Notes: generated by a model from the sequence alone, not told the origin. 64,000 nt of DNA from Comamonas halotolerans (GCF_030162935.1 NZ_JASAUZ010000074.1:62001-126000); one strand, 5' to 3'. Numbered from the stretch's first letter, positions 9,896 through 18,221 are shown. Translations and numbers: made by a program.

Positions 9896-10501
9896 TTAGG
9901 CTGCGTTGCTGCTTTGTGCGTTTTCTGCTGCAGGCTTGGCATTGCCAGCCACAGGTTTTTTGCGCGCTGGGGCAATCATCATAACCATTTGACGGCCTTC
10001 CAGCTTGGGAAACTGCTCCACCTGGATGGAGTCCGCCAGTTCATCACGCAGACGATTGAGCAAATCAAGACCCAGTTGCTGGTGCGTAATTTCACGACCG
10101 CGGAAGCGCAAAGTGACTTTCACCTTGTCGCCATCAGCCAAGAAGCGTCGAATATTACGCAGCTTGATGTTGTAGTCGCCATCATCAGTTCCAGGACGGA
10201 ATTTCACCTCCTTGATATCGATAACGGTTTGCTTGGCCTTGGCTTCTGCTGCCTTCTTTTGCTCTTGATACTTGAACTTACCGTAGTCCATCAAGCGGCA
10301 AACAGGAGGGTTTGCAGTGGCGGCAATTTCCACCAAATCAACGTCCAAATCACCAGCCATACGCAGTGCTTCTTGCAACGAAACAATGCCGATAGGCTCA
10401 TTCTCAGGACCGGACAGACGCACTTCTGGCGCCATGATTTCACGGTTCAAACGGTGTTTGCGTTCCTCGCGGTGGCGACGGTCACGAAATTCTGTAGCTA
10501 T
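9896..10501 (-). CDS. infC: translation initiation factor IF-3, probable AUA start
   Basis: This is IF-3, which binds the 30S subunit, prevents premature 50S joining and proofreads start codons. Diagnostic segments are [61 protein letters not shown] and [16 protein letters not shown] place the start at the ATA at 10501 (then ATEFRDRRH), because an AGGG Shine-Dalgarno lies 8 bases ahead. The GTG at 10510 overlaps that Shine-Dalgarno and has none of its own. Rare infC start codons (AUU in E. coli) let IF-3 repress its own translation. The C-terminus beyond about residue 180 is Ala/Lys-rich. Confidence 0.93.
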   Translation of the reverse strand: MATEFRDRRHREERKHRLNREIMAPEVRLSGPENEPIGIVSLQEALRMAGDLDVDLVEIAATANPPVCRLMDYGKFKYQEQKKAAEAKAKQTVIDIKEVKFRPGTDDGDYNIKLRNIRRFLADGDKVKVTLRFRGREITHQQLGLDLLNRLRDELADSIQVEQFPKLEGRQMVMMIAPARKKPVAGNAKPAAENAQSSNAA

Positions 10502-10586
10502 GGCTTTCACCCTAAATTCAAATCGCTACGAAAAGCGTAGCTGCTTGCATTGATGAGACAAGCGCGGCCTAACCGCGCTTACTGCA

Positions 10587-12506
10587 TCAGACTTTGTTGT
10601 TGATATCGTTGGTCAGCAATTCGATGAACGCTTCCACCGACATCACGCCCAAGTCTTTGTTTCCTCGGGCACGCACAGCGACGGTGCCAACCGCTTTTTC
10701 CTTGTCACCTGCGACGAGGATATAAGGCAGCTTCTGCAATGCATGCTCGCGTATTTTATACGTGATCTTTTCGTTGCGCAGGTCAGACACCACCTTAAGG
10801 CTTTGATGAGGCAATGCTTTTTGCACCTTTGCCACAACTTCCTTCACGTAATCGGCCTGCGCATCCGTGATATTGAGCACCGCCACTTGTTCTGGAGCCA
10901 GCCACACGGGCAGTGCGCCAGCAAATTGCTCAACCAGGATGCCGATGAAGCGCTCCAGAGAACCCACGATCGCTCGGTGCAACATCACTGGGCGATGACG
11001 ATTGCCGTCTTCACCCACATACTCTGCATCCAGACGCTCAGGCATGGAGAAGTCCACCTGAATGGTCCCACACTGCCACTGACGACCCAATGCATCCTTC
11101 AAGGTGTATTCAATCTTGGGGCCGTAGAAAGCGCCATCACCCACGGCAATCTGGTATTCGCAGCCCGATGCCTTCAATGCATCAAACAACGCCTTTTCGG
11201 CCTTGTCCCAGATTTCGTCGGAACCAATGCGTGCATCAGGACGGGTTGCCACCTTGTAGATGATGTCGGTAAAGCCAAAGTCAGCATAGACCTTTTGCAC
11301 CAGCTGATTGAAGTTCAGCACTTCTTGCTGAATCTGGTCTTCAGTACAGAAAATGTGACCATCATCCTGAGTAAAGCCACGTACACGCATGATGCCGTGC
11401 AGACCACCCGTGGGCTCATTACGGTGGCATTGGCCGAACTCACCATAGCGCAGCGGCAGATCACGGTAGCTCTTCACACCCTGCTTGAAAATCAGAATGT
11501 GGCCCGGGCAGTTCATGGGCTTCAAAGCGTAATCACGCTTTTCCGACTCGGTCACGAACATGTTGTCACGATACTTGTCCCAGTGGCCGGTCTTTTCCCA
11601 CAAGGTTTTGTCCAGGATCTGGGGCGCCTTAACTTCGTCGTAGCCATTTTCGCGATAGACGCGGCGCATGTACTGCTCAACCTCCTGCCACACGCGCCAG
11701 CCCTTGGGGTGCCAGAACACGGTCCCCGGAGAACACTCGTCGATGTGATACAGGTCCAGCTCACGGCCAAGGCGGCGATGATCGCGCTTTTCCGCCTCTT
11801 CAATGCGTGTGATGTATGCCTGCAGATCTTTCTTGTCGGCCCAGGCAGTGCCATAGATACGCTGCAGCTGCTCGTTTTTGGCATCACCACGCCAGTACGC
11901 TCCAGCCAGCTTGGTCAGCTTGAAGACCTTCAGGAATCGAGTGTTTGGCACGTGAGGGCCACGGCACATGTCCACATATTCCTGGTGATAGTACAAGCCC
12001 ATCGCCTTTTCTTCAGGCATGTCTTCCACCAGACGCAACTTGTAGTCTTCACCGCGCTCTTTGAACACTTTGATGACTTCATCGCGCGGCGTCATTTTTT
12101 TGATGACATCGTAGTCTTGCGCAATCAGCTCTTTCATGCGCGCTTCAATGGCAGCCATGTCCTCGGGCGTAAAGGGGCGCTCGTAAGAAATATCGTAGTA
12201 AAAGCCCTCATCAATCACAGGGCCAATCACCATCTTTGCGCTGGGATACAACTGCTTGACAGCGTGGCCCACCAAGTGCGCACAAGAGTGACGAATGATC
12301 TCTACACCTTCCTGATCCTTGGGAGTGATGATTTGCAGCTTGGCATCCTGCTCGATCGGCTCGCACGCATCCACCAAGCGGCCATTGATCTTGCCTGCAA
12401 CAGTGTTTTTGGCCAAACCAGGACCAATAGCAGCAGCCACTTGCATGACAGTTACCGGGCCTTCAAATTCGCGTTGCGAACCATCGGGAAGTGTGATCTT
12501 TAACAT
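10587..12506 (-). CDS. thrS: threonyl-tRNA synthetase
   Basis: This 639-residue class II synthetase charges tRNA-Thr. Domains in order: an N-terminal TGS domain ([19 protein letters not shown], about 1-60); the editing domain with the zinc-type motif [18 protein letters not shown] (near 70-90) and [11 protein letters not shown] (about 181); the catalytic core with [11 protein letters not shown] (about 333), motif 2 [21 protein letters not shown], and a motif-3 region [15 protein letters not shown]; and a C-terminal anticodon-binding domain (about 540-639). An AAGGAATTCC precedes the ATG. It heads the thrS-infC-rpmI-rplT-pheST-ihfA block and is preceded by an apparent Thr attenuator. Confidence 0.98.
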   Translation of the reverse strand: MLKITLPDGSQREFEGPVTVMQVAAAIGPGLAKNTVAGKINGRLVDACEPIEQDAKLQIITPKDQEGVEIIRHSCAHLVGHAVKQLYPSAKMVIGPVIDEGFYYDISYERPFTPEDMAAIEARMKELIAQDYDVIKKMTPRDEVIKVFKERGEDYKLRLVEDMPEEKAMGLYYHQEYVDMCRGPHVPNTRFLKVFKLTKLAGAYWRGDAKNEQLQRIYGTAWADKKDLQAYITRIEEAEKRDHRRLGRELDLYHIDECSPGTVFWHPKGWRVWQEVEQYMRRVYRENGYDEVKAPQILDKTLWEKTGHWDKYRDNMFVTESEKRDYALKPMNCPGHILIFKQGVKSYRDLPLRYGEFGQCHRNEPTGGLHGIMRVRGFTQDDGHIFCTEDQIQQEVLNFNQLVQKVYADFGFTDIIYKVATRPDARIGSDEIWDKAEKALFDALKASGCEYQIAVGDGAFYGPKIEYTLKDALGRQWQCGTIQVDFSMPERLDAEYVGEDGNRHRPVMLHRAIVGSLERFIGILVEQFAGALPVWLAPEQVAVLNITDAQADYVKEVVAKVQKALPHQSLKVVSDLRNEKITYKIREHALQKLPYILVAGDKEKAVGTVAVRARGNKDLGVMSVEAFIELLTNDINNKV

Positions 12507-12551
12507 GGAATTCCTTAGCTATCTTTGTATGTAACAGGAGCGCGCAAGCTG

Positions 12552-12671
12552 TGGAAAAAGCAAAGCGCGGAACTTGTCCGCGCTTTCTAGGAAACAACAA
12601 CTCCGGGCAGGCGCGAACTCACAACCTTACTGGCTGTGCAACATCTCCGTGTTCGTCGTTCGCGGTGTCAT
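12552..12671 (-). promoter_or_regulatory. probable threonine transcription attenuator of thrS
   Basis: On the minus strand four mutually exclusive segments can be traced. Segment 1 CGCGAAC (12664-12658) lies inside the leader-peptide Thr codons. It pairs perfectly with segment 2 GTTCGCG (12618-12612). Segment 2 GTTCGCGC can instead pair (8 bp, one G-U) with segment 3 GCGCGGAC (12583-12576). Segment 3 AAAGCGCGGA can pair perfectly (10 bp) with segment 4 TCCGCGCTTT (12571-12562), followed by GCTTTTTCC, an intrinsic terminator. Ribosome stalling at the Thr codons would mask segment 1, favour 2:3 and allow read-through into thrS. The geometry is that of enteric amino-acid attenuators. The structure is seen; the function is inferred. 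Confidence 0.75.
12627..12671 (-). CDS. thrS leader peptide, 14 residues
   Basis: The predicted peptide is MTPRTTNTEMLHSQ, with four Thr in its first eight residues (codons ACA, ACG, ACG, ACG). A Shine-Dalgarno-like GAGAAAGG lies 10 bases ahead. The Thr codons overlap segment 1 of the attenuator, and the stop codon lies 9 bases before segment 2. The size equals enteric leader peptides such as TrpL and PheM. An in-frame ATG at 12716 would give a 29-residue form, but it lies inside the likely -10 box (TAAAAT, 12720-12715). Confidence 0.65.
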   Translation of the reverse strand: MTPRTTNTEMLHSQ

Positions 12672-12714
12672 AACCAGAATGCCTTTCTCGCTCTTGTTGG
12701 TTAGCTCTACGGGC

Positions 12715-12720
12715 ATTTTA
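12715..12720 (-). promoter_or_regulatory. candidate -10 box for the thrS leader transcript
   Basis: TAAAAT matches the sigma-70 -10 consensus at five of six positions. A start about 7 bases downstream would place the leader ATG roughly 37 bases into the transcript. No good -35 hexamer is visible at 16-18 bases upstream (GGGCTT/GGCTTT), so the call is tentative. Confidence 0.4.
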
Positions 12721-12733
12721 ACGCTCTACACAC

Positions 12734-12763
12734 AAAAAAGCCCGTAGCGCTAGAGCTACGGGC
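12734..12763 (-). terminator. intrinsic terminator of aceA
   Basis: GCCCGTAGC and GCTACGGGC form a perfect 9-bp stem with a 6-base loop, followed on the minus strand by TTTTTT. It lies 60 bases past the aceA stop and just upstream of the thrS leader promoter region. Confidence 0.88.
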
Positions 12764-12822
12764 AATGCCAAGTCAAAATTTGACACTGTGCATGCCCTCT
12801 TCACATGCGCAGTGTCACCCTA

Positions 12823-14154
12823 TCAGTGAAACTGCTCTTCTTCGGTAGAACCAGCTAAGGCCTTCACCGAGGACGACCCGCCTTGGATCACTGTCGTCAC
12901 GTCATCAAAATAGCCAGCCCCCACTTCTTGCTGGTGTGACACAAAGGTATAGCCCTTTTCACGAGCAGCAAATTCAGGCTCTTGAATCATCTCCACATAG
13001 TGCTTCATGCCTTCGCCTTGTGCGTATTCGTGAGCGAACTTGAAGGTGTTGTACCAGTTGCTGTGAATGCCAGCCAGGGTAATGAACTGGAACTTGTATC
13101 CCAAAGCAGACAGATCTTCCTGGAAGGATGCTATCTGACTGTCCGACAGGTTCTTCTTCCAGTTAAACGAAGGCGAGCAGTTGTATGAGAGCAGCTTGCC
13201 TGGGCACTCTTTGAGCACCGCCTGAGCAAATTCACGAGCAAAACCAATATCAGGGGTACCCGTCTCGCACCACACCAAATCGGCATATGGCGCATAGGCA
13301 ATACCGCGGCTGATGGCCTGCTCCAGACCGTTCTTGACGCGATAGAACCCTTCTTGCGTACGCTCTCCGGTCAGGAAAGCCTGGTCATTGGCATCGTGGT
13401 TGCTGGTGATCAGGTTGGCTGCTTCAGCATCCGTTCGAGCCAGCACAATGGTGGGAACACCCATCACATCAGCAGCAAAACGGGCCGCAATCAGTTTTTC
13501 AACAGCTTCACGGGTTGGCACCAGCACCTTGCCGCCCATGTGGCCACACTTTTTCACAGCTGCCAGCTGGTCTTCAAAGTGCACACCAGCAGCACCTGCG
13601 GCAATCATGTTCTTCATCAACTCAAAAGCGTTGAGCACACCGCCGAAGCCCGCTTCCGCATCAGCCACGATCGGCAAGAAGTAGTCGATAAAGTCTTTGT
13701 CACCGGGATTGGTGCCACGCGCCCACTGGATCTCGTCGGCACGTGTAAAAGTATTGTTGATACGGCGCACCATGGTTGGCACCGAGTCATAGGCATACAA
13801 GGACTGATCGGGGTACATAGTCTCCGAGGTGTTACCGTCGGCAGCGACTTGCCATCCAGACAGATACACAGCCTCCAGGCCCGCTTTGGCCTGTTGCATG
13901 GCCTGCCCCGCAGAAATGGCGCCAAACGCGTTCACATAGCCCTTCTTGGCACCACCATTGATCTTTTCCCACAGCTTTTCGGCGCCACGCTGGGCCAGTG
14001 TGTATTCGGGACGCAGGCTGCCACGCAAGCGCACCACATCTGCTGCACTGTAACCGCGCCTCACCCCCTTCCAGCGAGGGTTCTGTGCCCAATCCTTTTC
14101 CAAGGCGGCAATTTGCTGTTCACGGCTGAGTTGTTGATTCAAGGATTCGGGCAT
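12823..14154 (-). CDS. aceA: isocitrate lyase
   Basis: This 443-residue enzyme cleaves isocitrate to succinate and glyoxylate, the first step of the glyoxylate shunt used during growth on acetate or fatty acids. It carries the active-site signature [14 protein letters not shown] (about residues 200-215) and the family core [27 protein letters not shown] and [15 protein letters not shown]. The ATG at 14154 is preferred over that at 14166 because GGAG lies 6 bases ahead of it. It is monocistronic, with its own terminator. Malate synthase is not in the window. Confidence 0.97.
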   Translation of the reverse strand: MPESLNQQLSREQQIAALEKDWAQNPRWKGVRRGYSAADVVRLRGSLRPEYTLAQRGAEKLWEKINGGAKKGYVNAFGAISAGQAMQQAKAGLEAVYLSGWQVAADGNTSETMYPDQSLYAYDSVPTMVRRINNTFTRADEIQWARGTNPGDKDFIDYFLPIVADAEAGFGGVLNAFELMKNMIAAGAAGVHFEDQLAAVKKCGHMGGKVLVPTREAVEKLIAARFAADVMGVPTIVLARTDAEAANLITSNHDANDQAFLTGERTQEGFYRVKNGLEQAISRGIAYAPYADLVWCETGTPDIGFAREFAQAVLKECPGKLLSYNCSPSFNWKKNLSDSQIASFQEDLSALGYKFQFITLAGIHSNWYNTFKFAHEYAQGEGMKHYVEMIQEPEFAAREKGYTFVSHQQEVGAGYFDDVTTVIQGGSSSVKALAGSTEEEQFH

Positions 14155-14464
14155 GTCGCTCTCCATTCAAAGTAAGACAAGGTTTGAAACTCTGCTGCCG
14201 TTTTGTTTGCGGCTTGGAGACAAATTTAAGTCTTATAGAAGAGTTAAACAAGCTCTTATGTCTTATATAAAACAAATATTTTTACCATTTAAAAACAATA
14301 GCTTGCAAATAATTATCTCAATATGAAATCAGATGCCCCCTAATGAAACGCTTTTGCTGCATAGCAGCACGGAATGTTTTCATAGTGTGAAAACACATTT
14401 CTAAGCAATGAAAATAGGCACCGAAACCGCCGCCAGCCGCGGCACCTAGCCTCTTCAATGCAAT
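14155..14464. promoter_or_regulatory. aceA upstream region
   Basis: About 300 bases between aceA and the RraA-like gene contain no supported gene. The part next to aceA (14220-14300) is AT-rich with repeated TCTTAT motifs (14231, 14257, 14270), a possible regulator-binding cluster for the glyoxylate-shunt promoter. No operator can be named. Confidence 0.35.
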
Positions 14465-14965
14465 TCACTGATGAAGGGCAGTAGCGGAAACAACAGTGCC
14501 ATCTTCATCGGCGTAAATCCAATCACCTGGGTGAACAAGCACACCCGCAATATCAACGGCCACCCCCGAGCACCCTTGGCCTCGTTTTTCTGTCGGCATT
14601 GGCATCGGCCCCAAAGCGGTAATACCCACAGCCGTTGCACGCAGCTCGGCCACATCACGCACGCAGCCATACACCACAATGCCAGCCCAGCCGTTTTGCG
14701 CAGCAGTTGCAGCCAGGTTGCCTCCAACCAGCGCCTTACGCATAGAGCCGCCTCCGTCAACTACCAATACACGGCCTTCCCCCTTCGAATCCAACGCTTG
14801 CTTGACCAGGGTGTTGTCCTCGAAACATTTCAAGGTTACGGCTTGACCCGCAAAACAGACAAGGCCACCAAAATGTTTGAACACGGGGGGCAATACTCGA
14901 AATGCACCGCTGTCATCGTGCTTTTGCGCATCACACAGATCGCAGGTTTGAAACTCCTTCACCAT
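14465..14965 (-). CDS. RraA-like protein / HMG-CHA aldolase family
   Basis: This 166-residue protein belongs to the RraA/4-hydroxy-4-methyl-2-oxoglutarate aldolase superfamily. It shows [31 protein letters not shown] in two blocks and [13 protein letters not shown], which contains the conserved Arg-Asp of metal-binding family members. Homologues either inhibit RNase E (RraA proper) or act as pyruvate aldolases on HMG or oxaloacetate; sequence alone does not decide. The length (166) is that of short proteobacterial RraA-type proteins. It stands alone on the minus strand, ahead of the aceA promoter region. Confidence 0.85.
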   Translation of the reverse strand: MVKEFQTCDLCDAQKHDDSGAFRVLPPVFKHFGGLVCFAGQAVTLKCFEDNTLVKQALDSKGEGRVLVVDGGGSMRKALVGGNLAATAAQNGWAGIVVYGCVRDVAELRATAVGITALGPMPMPTEKRGQGCSGVAVDIAGVLVHPGDWIYADEDGTVVSATALHQ

Positions 14966-15230
14966 CTATTGCCTCCATATTTGTAGCTTTGTGTGTCCCT
15001 CGAAATTAAGGGCGAACACTGGTCAGATACTCTCACCAGCCACTCAAGGCGCAAAGAATGGACACAGTTTTTGCTGGTTTACGTGCTGTGATGCAACAAA
15101 ACAAGTGAAAAAACTCGTTCGTCCGCTTGGAAAGGGGAAATTTTCCCATTAGCATCTGGCACAACCAGTTCGCACTGAGCAAAAGCTCTTCACATGAGCT
15201 GGCAAATTCACCCCAAAAAGGAAAGCAAAA

Positions 15231-15530
15231 ATGGCAACTGCAAAGAAGGCAACTGCTGCATCCGCAGCTCCCGCGAAAAAGCGCACTCCTAACGCCGCCT
15301 TCATGAAACCCCTGACACCTAGCGCTGCTTTGGCTGCCGTGGTTGGCAAGGAGCCACTGCCCCGTACTGAAATCATCAGCAAGCTGTGGGTCTACATCAA
15401 GGCAAACAACCTGCAAGATGCAGCAAACAAGCGCATGATCAATGCAGACGCAAAGCTCAAGGAAGTGTTTGGCAAGCCACAGGTTTCGATGTTCGAAATG
15501 GCTGGCCTGATTGGCAAGCACGTCAGCTAA
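15231..15530 (+). CDS. SWIB/MDM2 domain protein
   Basis: This 99-residue protein has an Ala/Lys-rich, low-complexity N-terminus (about 1-25) followed by a complete SWIB domain. Segments include FMKPLTPSAALAAVVG, LPRTEIISKLWVYIKANNLQD, NKRMINADAKLKEVFG and VSMFEMAGLIGKHVS. SWIB proteins in bacteria are small, chromatin-like or chlamydial-type domains, and their role in proteobacteria is not established. The basic tail suggests nucleic-acid binding (inference). An AAAGGAAAGC Shine-Dalgarno precedes the ATG, and a strong terminator follows. Confidence 0.9.
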   Translation: MATAKKATAASAAPAKKRTPNAAFMKPLTPSAALAAVVGKEPLPRTEIISKLWVYIKANNLQDAANKRMINADAKLKEVFGKPQVSMFEMAGLIGKHVS

Positions 15531-15545
15531 TCAGCACAATCTCTC

Positions 15546-15572
15546 AAAAAACCGGCTTAGGCCGGTTTTTTT
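15546..15572 (+). terminator. intrinsic terminator of the SWIB gene
   Basis: AACCGGC and GCCGGTT form a stem with a TTAG loop and a 7-T run, 16 bases after the stop codon. The A-run on the other side would make it work in both directions. Confidence 0.88.
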
Positions 15573-15626
15573 GAGCCTGCCACACAGCCACGCACAACTT
15601 TAACCCGACAAGCACAAAGTGTTTGC

Positions 15627-15652
15627 AAATGCGATGAATTCGCATTTATAAT
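15627..15652 (+). promoter_or_regulatory. Fur-type operator and promoter of bfd
   Basis: AAATGCGA and TCGCATTT form a perfect inverted repeat of 8 bp around a 5-base spacer (15627-15647), the form that Fur boxes commonly take in beta-proteobacteria. A consensus TATAAT (15647-15652) abuts it, and TTGCAA (15623-15628) lies 18 bases before that. The operator thus fills the spacer between -35 and -10. Iron repression of bfd and perhaps tonB is inferred from this and from gene content. Confidence 0.7.
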
Positions 15653-15693
15653 TCTTTCATCACATCAATAGCCAGCCACAACTGTTTGCAGCC

Positions 15694-15966
15694 ATGATCG
15701 TTTGCGTTTGCCACCGAGTTTCAGATCGCGAAATCGCACGCCATGCCCATGCTGGCATGAGTTTTGACGAAATCCAGTTCGAGCTAGGTGTTGCCACTCA
15801 ATGCGGTCGTTGCGAAACTTGCGCACGCGACGTAGTGGCCAAGTGCTGCTCAATGGGCAACACAGCCGCCATTCACAACGAAGCTGCAGCACAAACCGTT
15901 CAGCTTGCCACCCCTATTCTGGAGAGCAAAGCATGGCATTCTTCTCAACCGTTGCAGGTAGCTTGA
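15694..15966 (+). CDS. bfd: bacterioferritin-associated ferredoxin-like (2Fe-2S) protein
   Basis: This 90-residue protein has a Bfd-type [2Fe-2S] domain. Cys 4 and 6 in MIVCVCHRVSDREI and two more in TQCGRCETCARDV give the Cx1C...Cx2C pattern. Bfd reduces the core of bacterioferritin to release iron, and its synthesis under iron limitation fits the Fur box upstream. The C-terminal 30 residues extend beyond the enteric 64-residue Bfd, and their 3' end overlaps a small ORF in another frame. It is the first gene before tonB-exbB-exbD, although a terminator intervenes. Confidence 0.85.
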   Translation: MIVCVCHRVSDREIARHAHAGMSFDEIQFELGVATQCGRCETCARDVVAKCCSMGNTAAIHNEAAAQTVQLATPILESKAWHSSQPLQVA

Positions 15967-16007
15967 TTTTGGTTTTAGGCTGCTCATGGTGGATCTTCCG
16001 CAAGTAA
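15933..16007 (+). CDS. 24-residue single-span membrane peptide
   Basis: This ORF is too short for routine calling. A good Shine-Dalgarno (GGAG, 8 bases before ATG) starts a 24-codon frame beginning MAFFSTVAGSLILVLG and ending in SWWIFRK. It is one hydrophobic helix with aromatic residues and a basic C-terminus, the look of a real membrane micro-protein. It overlaps the last 34 bases of bfd in another frame and ends before the terminator at 16076, so it would be made from the Fur-regulated bfd mRNA. The function is unknown. Confidence 0.55.
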   Translation: MAFFSTVAGSLILVLGCSWWIFRK

Positions 16008-16075
16008 CTTTTTTCCGTTACCCGCATATGCGGGCGTCAGATTCGCCTTACTGCACTAGCCTAAAGGCTGGCCCT

Positions 16076-16099
16076 ACCGGCTGAAACAGCCGGTTTTTT
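16076..16099 (+). terminator. intrinsic terminator between bfd and tonB
   Basis: ACCGGCTG and CAGCCGGT form an 8-bp stem with an AAA loop and a six-T run. It ends 7 bases before the tonB ATG, so tonB expression needs read-through or a promoter overlapping this site. A separate perfect palindrome CCCGCATATGCGGG sits at 16021-16034. Confidence 0.8.
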
Positions 16100-16106
16100 G
16101 ATCTCT

Positions 16107-16823
16107 ATGTCTTCATCCGAACAACTTGCCCCCAGCGGTCCTCTAGGCCAAAAAGCCATGATTACCGGGGTGGTAGTAGCGCTGCACGCTGCTGGCATCT
16201 GGGCTTTGCAAAGTGGCATGAGCCGCCCGCCAGAGCCACAAATCATTGCTGCAGAAGTCATCGCGCAGTTCATCGCCCCCCCTGCACCAGAGCCGCCAGC
16301 ACCGGAGCCTCCAAAGGCTACGCCCAAGCCTCAACCACCGAAGCCCAAGCCGGCGCCAAAACCCAAGCCTGTTCAAAAAGCGCCTCCGCTACCCAAGGCC
16401 ATTGCAGACCCTACGCCTGCTCCCAATGCGCCAACAGGCACTTTGGACAGTGAGCCTGCTCCAGCGGTGGATGCTGCCCCGCCAGCGCCACCTGCCCCAC
16501 CCGCACCGCCAAGCCCTCCAGCGCAACCTGCAGGAGGGGCTGTGCAGTTGCCTTCCAGCAATGCGGCTTATTTGAACAATCCGCGCCCAAGCTACCCTTC
16601 GATTAGTCGTCGTATGGGTGAGCAGGGGAAAGTGCTGCTACGCGTGCTGGTAGATGAAAATGGCTTGCCCAAGCAAATTGAAATCAAACAATCCAGCGGA
16701 TTTGATCGCTTGGATAAAGCTGCATTGGCATCGGTTCAGCGCTGGCGCTTTGTCCCCGGTAAACGCAATGGTGTTCCTGAAGCAATGTGGAACATCGTGC
16801 CCGTCAATTTCGTACTCGAATAA
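16107..16823 (+). CDS. tonB: energy transducer TonB
   Basis: This 238-residue periplasm-spanning protein couples the proton-motive force from ExbBD to outer-membrane receptors. A short cytoplasmic N-terminus and one membrane helix (about 20-38, MITGVVVALHAAGIWAL) precede a long Pro/Lys/Ala-rich spacer (about 55-150) and a C-terminal TonB domain. That domain has NPRPSYPSISRRMGEQGKVLLRVLV, SSGFDRLDKAALASVQRWRF and a C-terminus NIVPVNFVLE. The frame opens at a TTG at 16098 within the terminator T-run; ATG 16107 is more likely but lacks a clear Shine-Dalgarno. It forms an operon with exbB and exbD. Confidence 0.95.
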   Translation: MSSSEQLAPSGPLGQKAMITGVVVALHAAGIWALQSGMSRPPEPQIIAAEVIAQFIAPPAPEPPAPEPPKATPKPQPPKPKPAPKPKPVQKAPPLPKAIADPTPAPNAPTGTLDSEPAPAVDAAPPAPPAPPAPPSPPAQPAGGAVQLPSSNAAYLNNPRPSYPSISRRMGEQGKVLLRVLVDENGLPKQIEIKQSSGFDRLDKAALASVQRWRFVPGKRNGVPEAMWNIVPVNFVLE

Positions 16824-16844
16824 ACAGTCATCTCAGGAGTTTTC

Positions 16845-17576
16845 ATGGAATCCCAATTCGGCATTGCCCACGTCTGGGCACAAGGCGACTTTGTCACGAG
16901 AGGCGTTGCCATCCTGCTGCTGATCATGTCTGTGGCATCGTGGGTCGTCATCATCATCAAGGCTCTGGGCCTGATGAAATTCAAGAAGTACGCCAAGGAA
17001 GCCAAAGATTTCTGGCACAGTGAAGACTTTGGCTCCGGCTTGAACAAGCTCAATGCCGACCCAGCTAATCCATTCCGCTATCTGGCTCTGGAGGGCCGCG
17101 AAGCCATTTCTCACCACCGCAAGACCAGTGCACATCTACACGACACTTTGGATGTGTCCGACTGGGTTACACGCTGCCTGCGCAATGGAATTGATGAGTT
17201 CACAGCCCGCATGCAATCCGGTCTGGCCATTCTGGCTTCGGTAGGATCCACCGCCCCTTTCGTGGGTCTGTTCGGTACAGTCTGGGGGATCTATCACGCT
17301 CTGATTGTGATTGGCACATCAGGCCAGGCTTCGATTGACAAGGTGGCCGGCCCCATTGGCGAAGCGCTGATCATGACTGCATTTGGTCTGGCTGTAGCCA
17401 TTCCCGCCGTACTTGGCTACAACGCTATCGTGCGTGGCAACAAGGGGGTACTGGGTGGGCTGAATAGTTTTGCCCACGACTTGCATGCATTCTTTGTAAC
17501 CGGTGCTCGCTTGACTGTAGACACCACCGGAGCGACGCAGGACGGTAAGGTCCTGCCAATGAAGAAAGGCGCTTAA
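16845..17576 (+). CDS. exbB: MotA/TolQ/ExbB proton channel protein
   Basis: This 243-residue inner-membrane protein is the ExbB component of the TonB motor. It has a first helix near residues 22-42 (AILLLIMSVASWVVIIIKAL), a long cytoplasmic loop, and two further helices in the conserved core with LAILASVGSTAPFVGLFGTVWGIYHAL and AGPIGEALIMTAFGLAVAIPAVLGYNA. An AGGAG precedes the ATG. It follows tonB by 21 bases and is 3 bases ahead of exbD. Confidence 0.95.
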   Translation: MESQFGIAHVWAQGDFVTRGVAILLLIMSVASWVVIIIKALGLMKFKKYAKEAKDFWHSEDFGSGLNKLNADPANPFRYLALEGREAISHHRKTSAHLHDTLDVSDWVTRCLRNGIDEFTARMQSGLAILASVGSTAPFVGLFGTVWGIYHALIVIGTSGQASIDKVAGPIGEALIMTAFGLAVAIPAVLGYNAIVRGNKGVLGGLNSFAHDLHAFFVTGARLTVDTTGATQDGKVLPMKKGA

Positions 17577-17579
17577 CTC

Positions 17580-17990
17580 ATGGCTTTCGGCACCCAAGAT
17601 GACAGTGATGACGTCATGAACGAAATCAACATGACGCCCCTTGTGGACGTGATGTTGGTATTGCTCATCGTCTTCATCATCACAGTCCCTGTGATGAAGC
17701 ATGCAGTGAACGTGGATCTGCCTCGCGCCTCCAATGAACCTGAAGTGGTCAAGCCTCAAAACATCAGTCTGACGATCGATGCACAAGGCCAATACCATTG
17801 GAACAAAGAGGCCATCAGCGATGAGCAATTGGTTGAGCGTCTGAAAGCTGAGGCAGCCAAAGAGCCTCAGCCCGACCTCCATATCCACGGAGACAAGGAA
17901 GTGCGATATGAACGCATCGCCAAGGCCATGGCTGCAGCACAAAGCACGGGTATCCGTAAAATCGGCTTTGTCACCGAACCTGAGCAATAG
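17580..17990 (+). CDS. exbD: ExbD/TolR biopolymer transport protein
   Basis: This 136-residue protein has a single N-terminal helix (about 20-42) preceded by NEINMTPLVDVMLVLLIVF. That motif contains the essential membrane Asp of ExbD/TolR that carries protons. The periplasmic domain (DAQGQYHWNKEAIS, HIHGDKEVRYERIAKAMAAAQ) is full length. It completes the tonB-exbB-exbD operon and is followed by a strong terminator. Confidence 0.95.
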   Translation: MAFGTQDDSDDVMNEINMTPLVDVMLVLLIVFIITVPVMKHAVNVDLPRASNEPEVVKPQNISLTIDAQGQYHWNKEAISDEQLVERLKAEAAKEPQPDLHIHGDKEVRYERIAKAMAAAQSTGIRKIGFVTEPEQ

Positions 17991-18028
17991 AACCCGCGGT
18001 TCGCTTTGTGCTCCTTGTTATTTCCCAG

Positions 18029-18059
18029 GCCCTGCAAACTTGTTTTGCAGGGCTTTTTT
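18029..18059 (+). terminator. intrinsic terminator of tonB-exbBD
   Basis: GCCCTGCAAA and TTTGCAGGGC form a 10-bp stem with a CTTGT loop and a six-T run, 38 bases past exbD. Confidence 0.9.
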
Positions 18060-18221
18060 CATGCCTTCAAAAATCTATCCAATTCACTGGAACGCCCAGC
18101 CGAGGGATCAAGAGTTCTGTGGCAGATGCGGTACTTCTCTGGTCCTTTTGTGACCAGGAAAGGAAAGTTATTGCATTCATTGAATTGCCGCACTTGATGT
18201 ATGGGAATTACTTGTACATTG

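Noticed and set aside
10743-12503. Plus-strand open frame of 586 codons opposite thrS, and similar long frames opposite pheT, pheS, aceA and pntA (for example 7782-9113)
   Set aside because: They lie fully antisense to unmistakable conserved genes, have no recognisable domains or ribosome sites, and arise from codon bias of the real strand.
12601-12630. Possible tRNA remnant (GAGTTCGCGCC resembles a T-arm) upstream of thrS, where some Burkholderiales carry a tRNA-Val gene
   Set aside because: No acceptor, D or anticodon stems can be built; the segment is better explained as segment 2 of the attenuator.
12627-12716. 29-residue version of the thrS leader peptide starting at ATG 12716
   Set aside because: Its ATG falls inside the likely -10 box, so it would not be in the transcript; the 14-residue start at 12671 has a better ribosome site.
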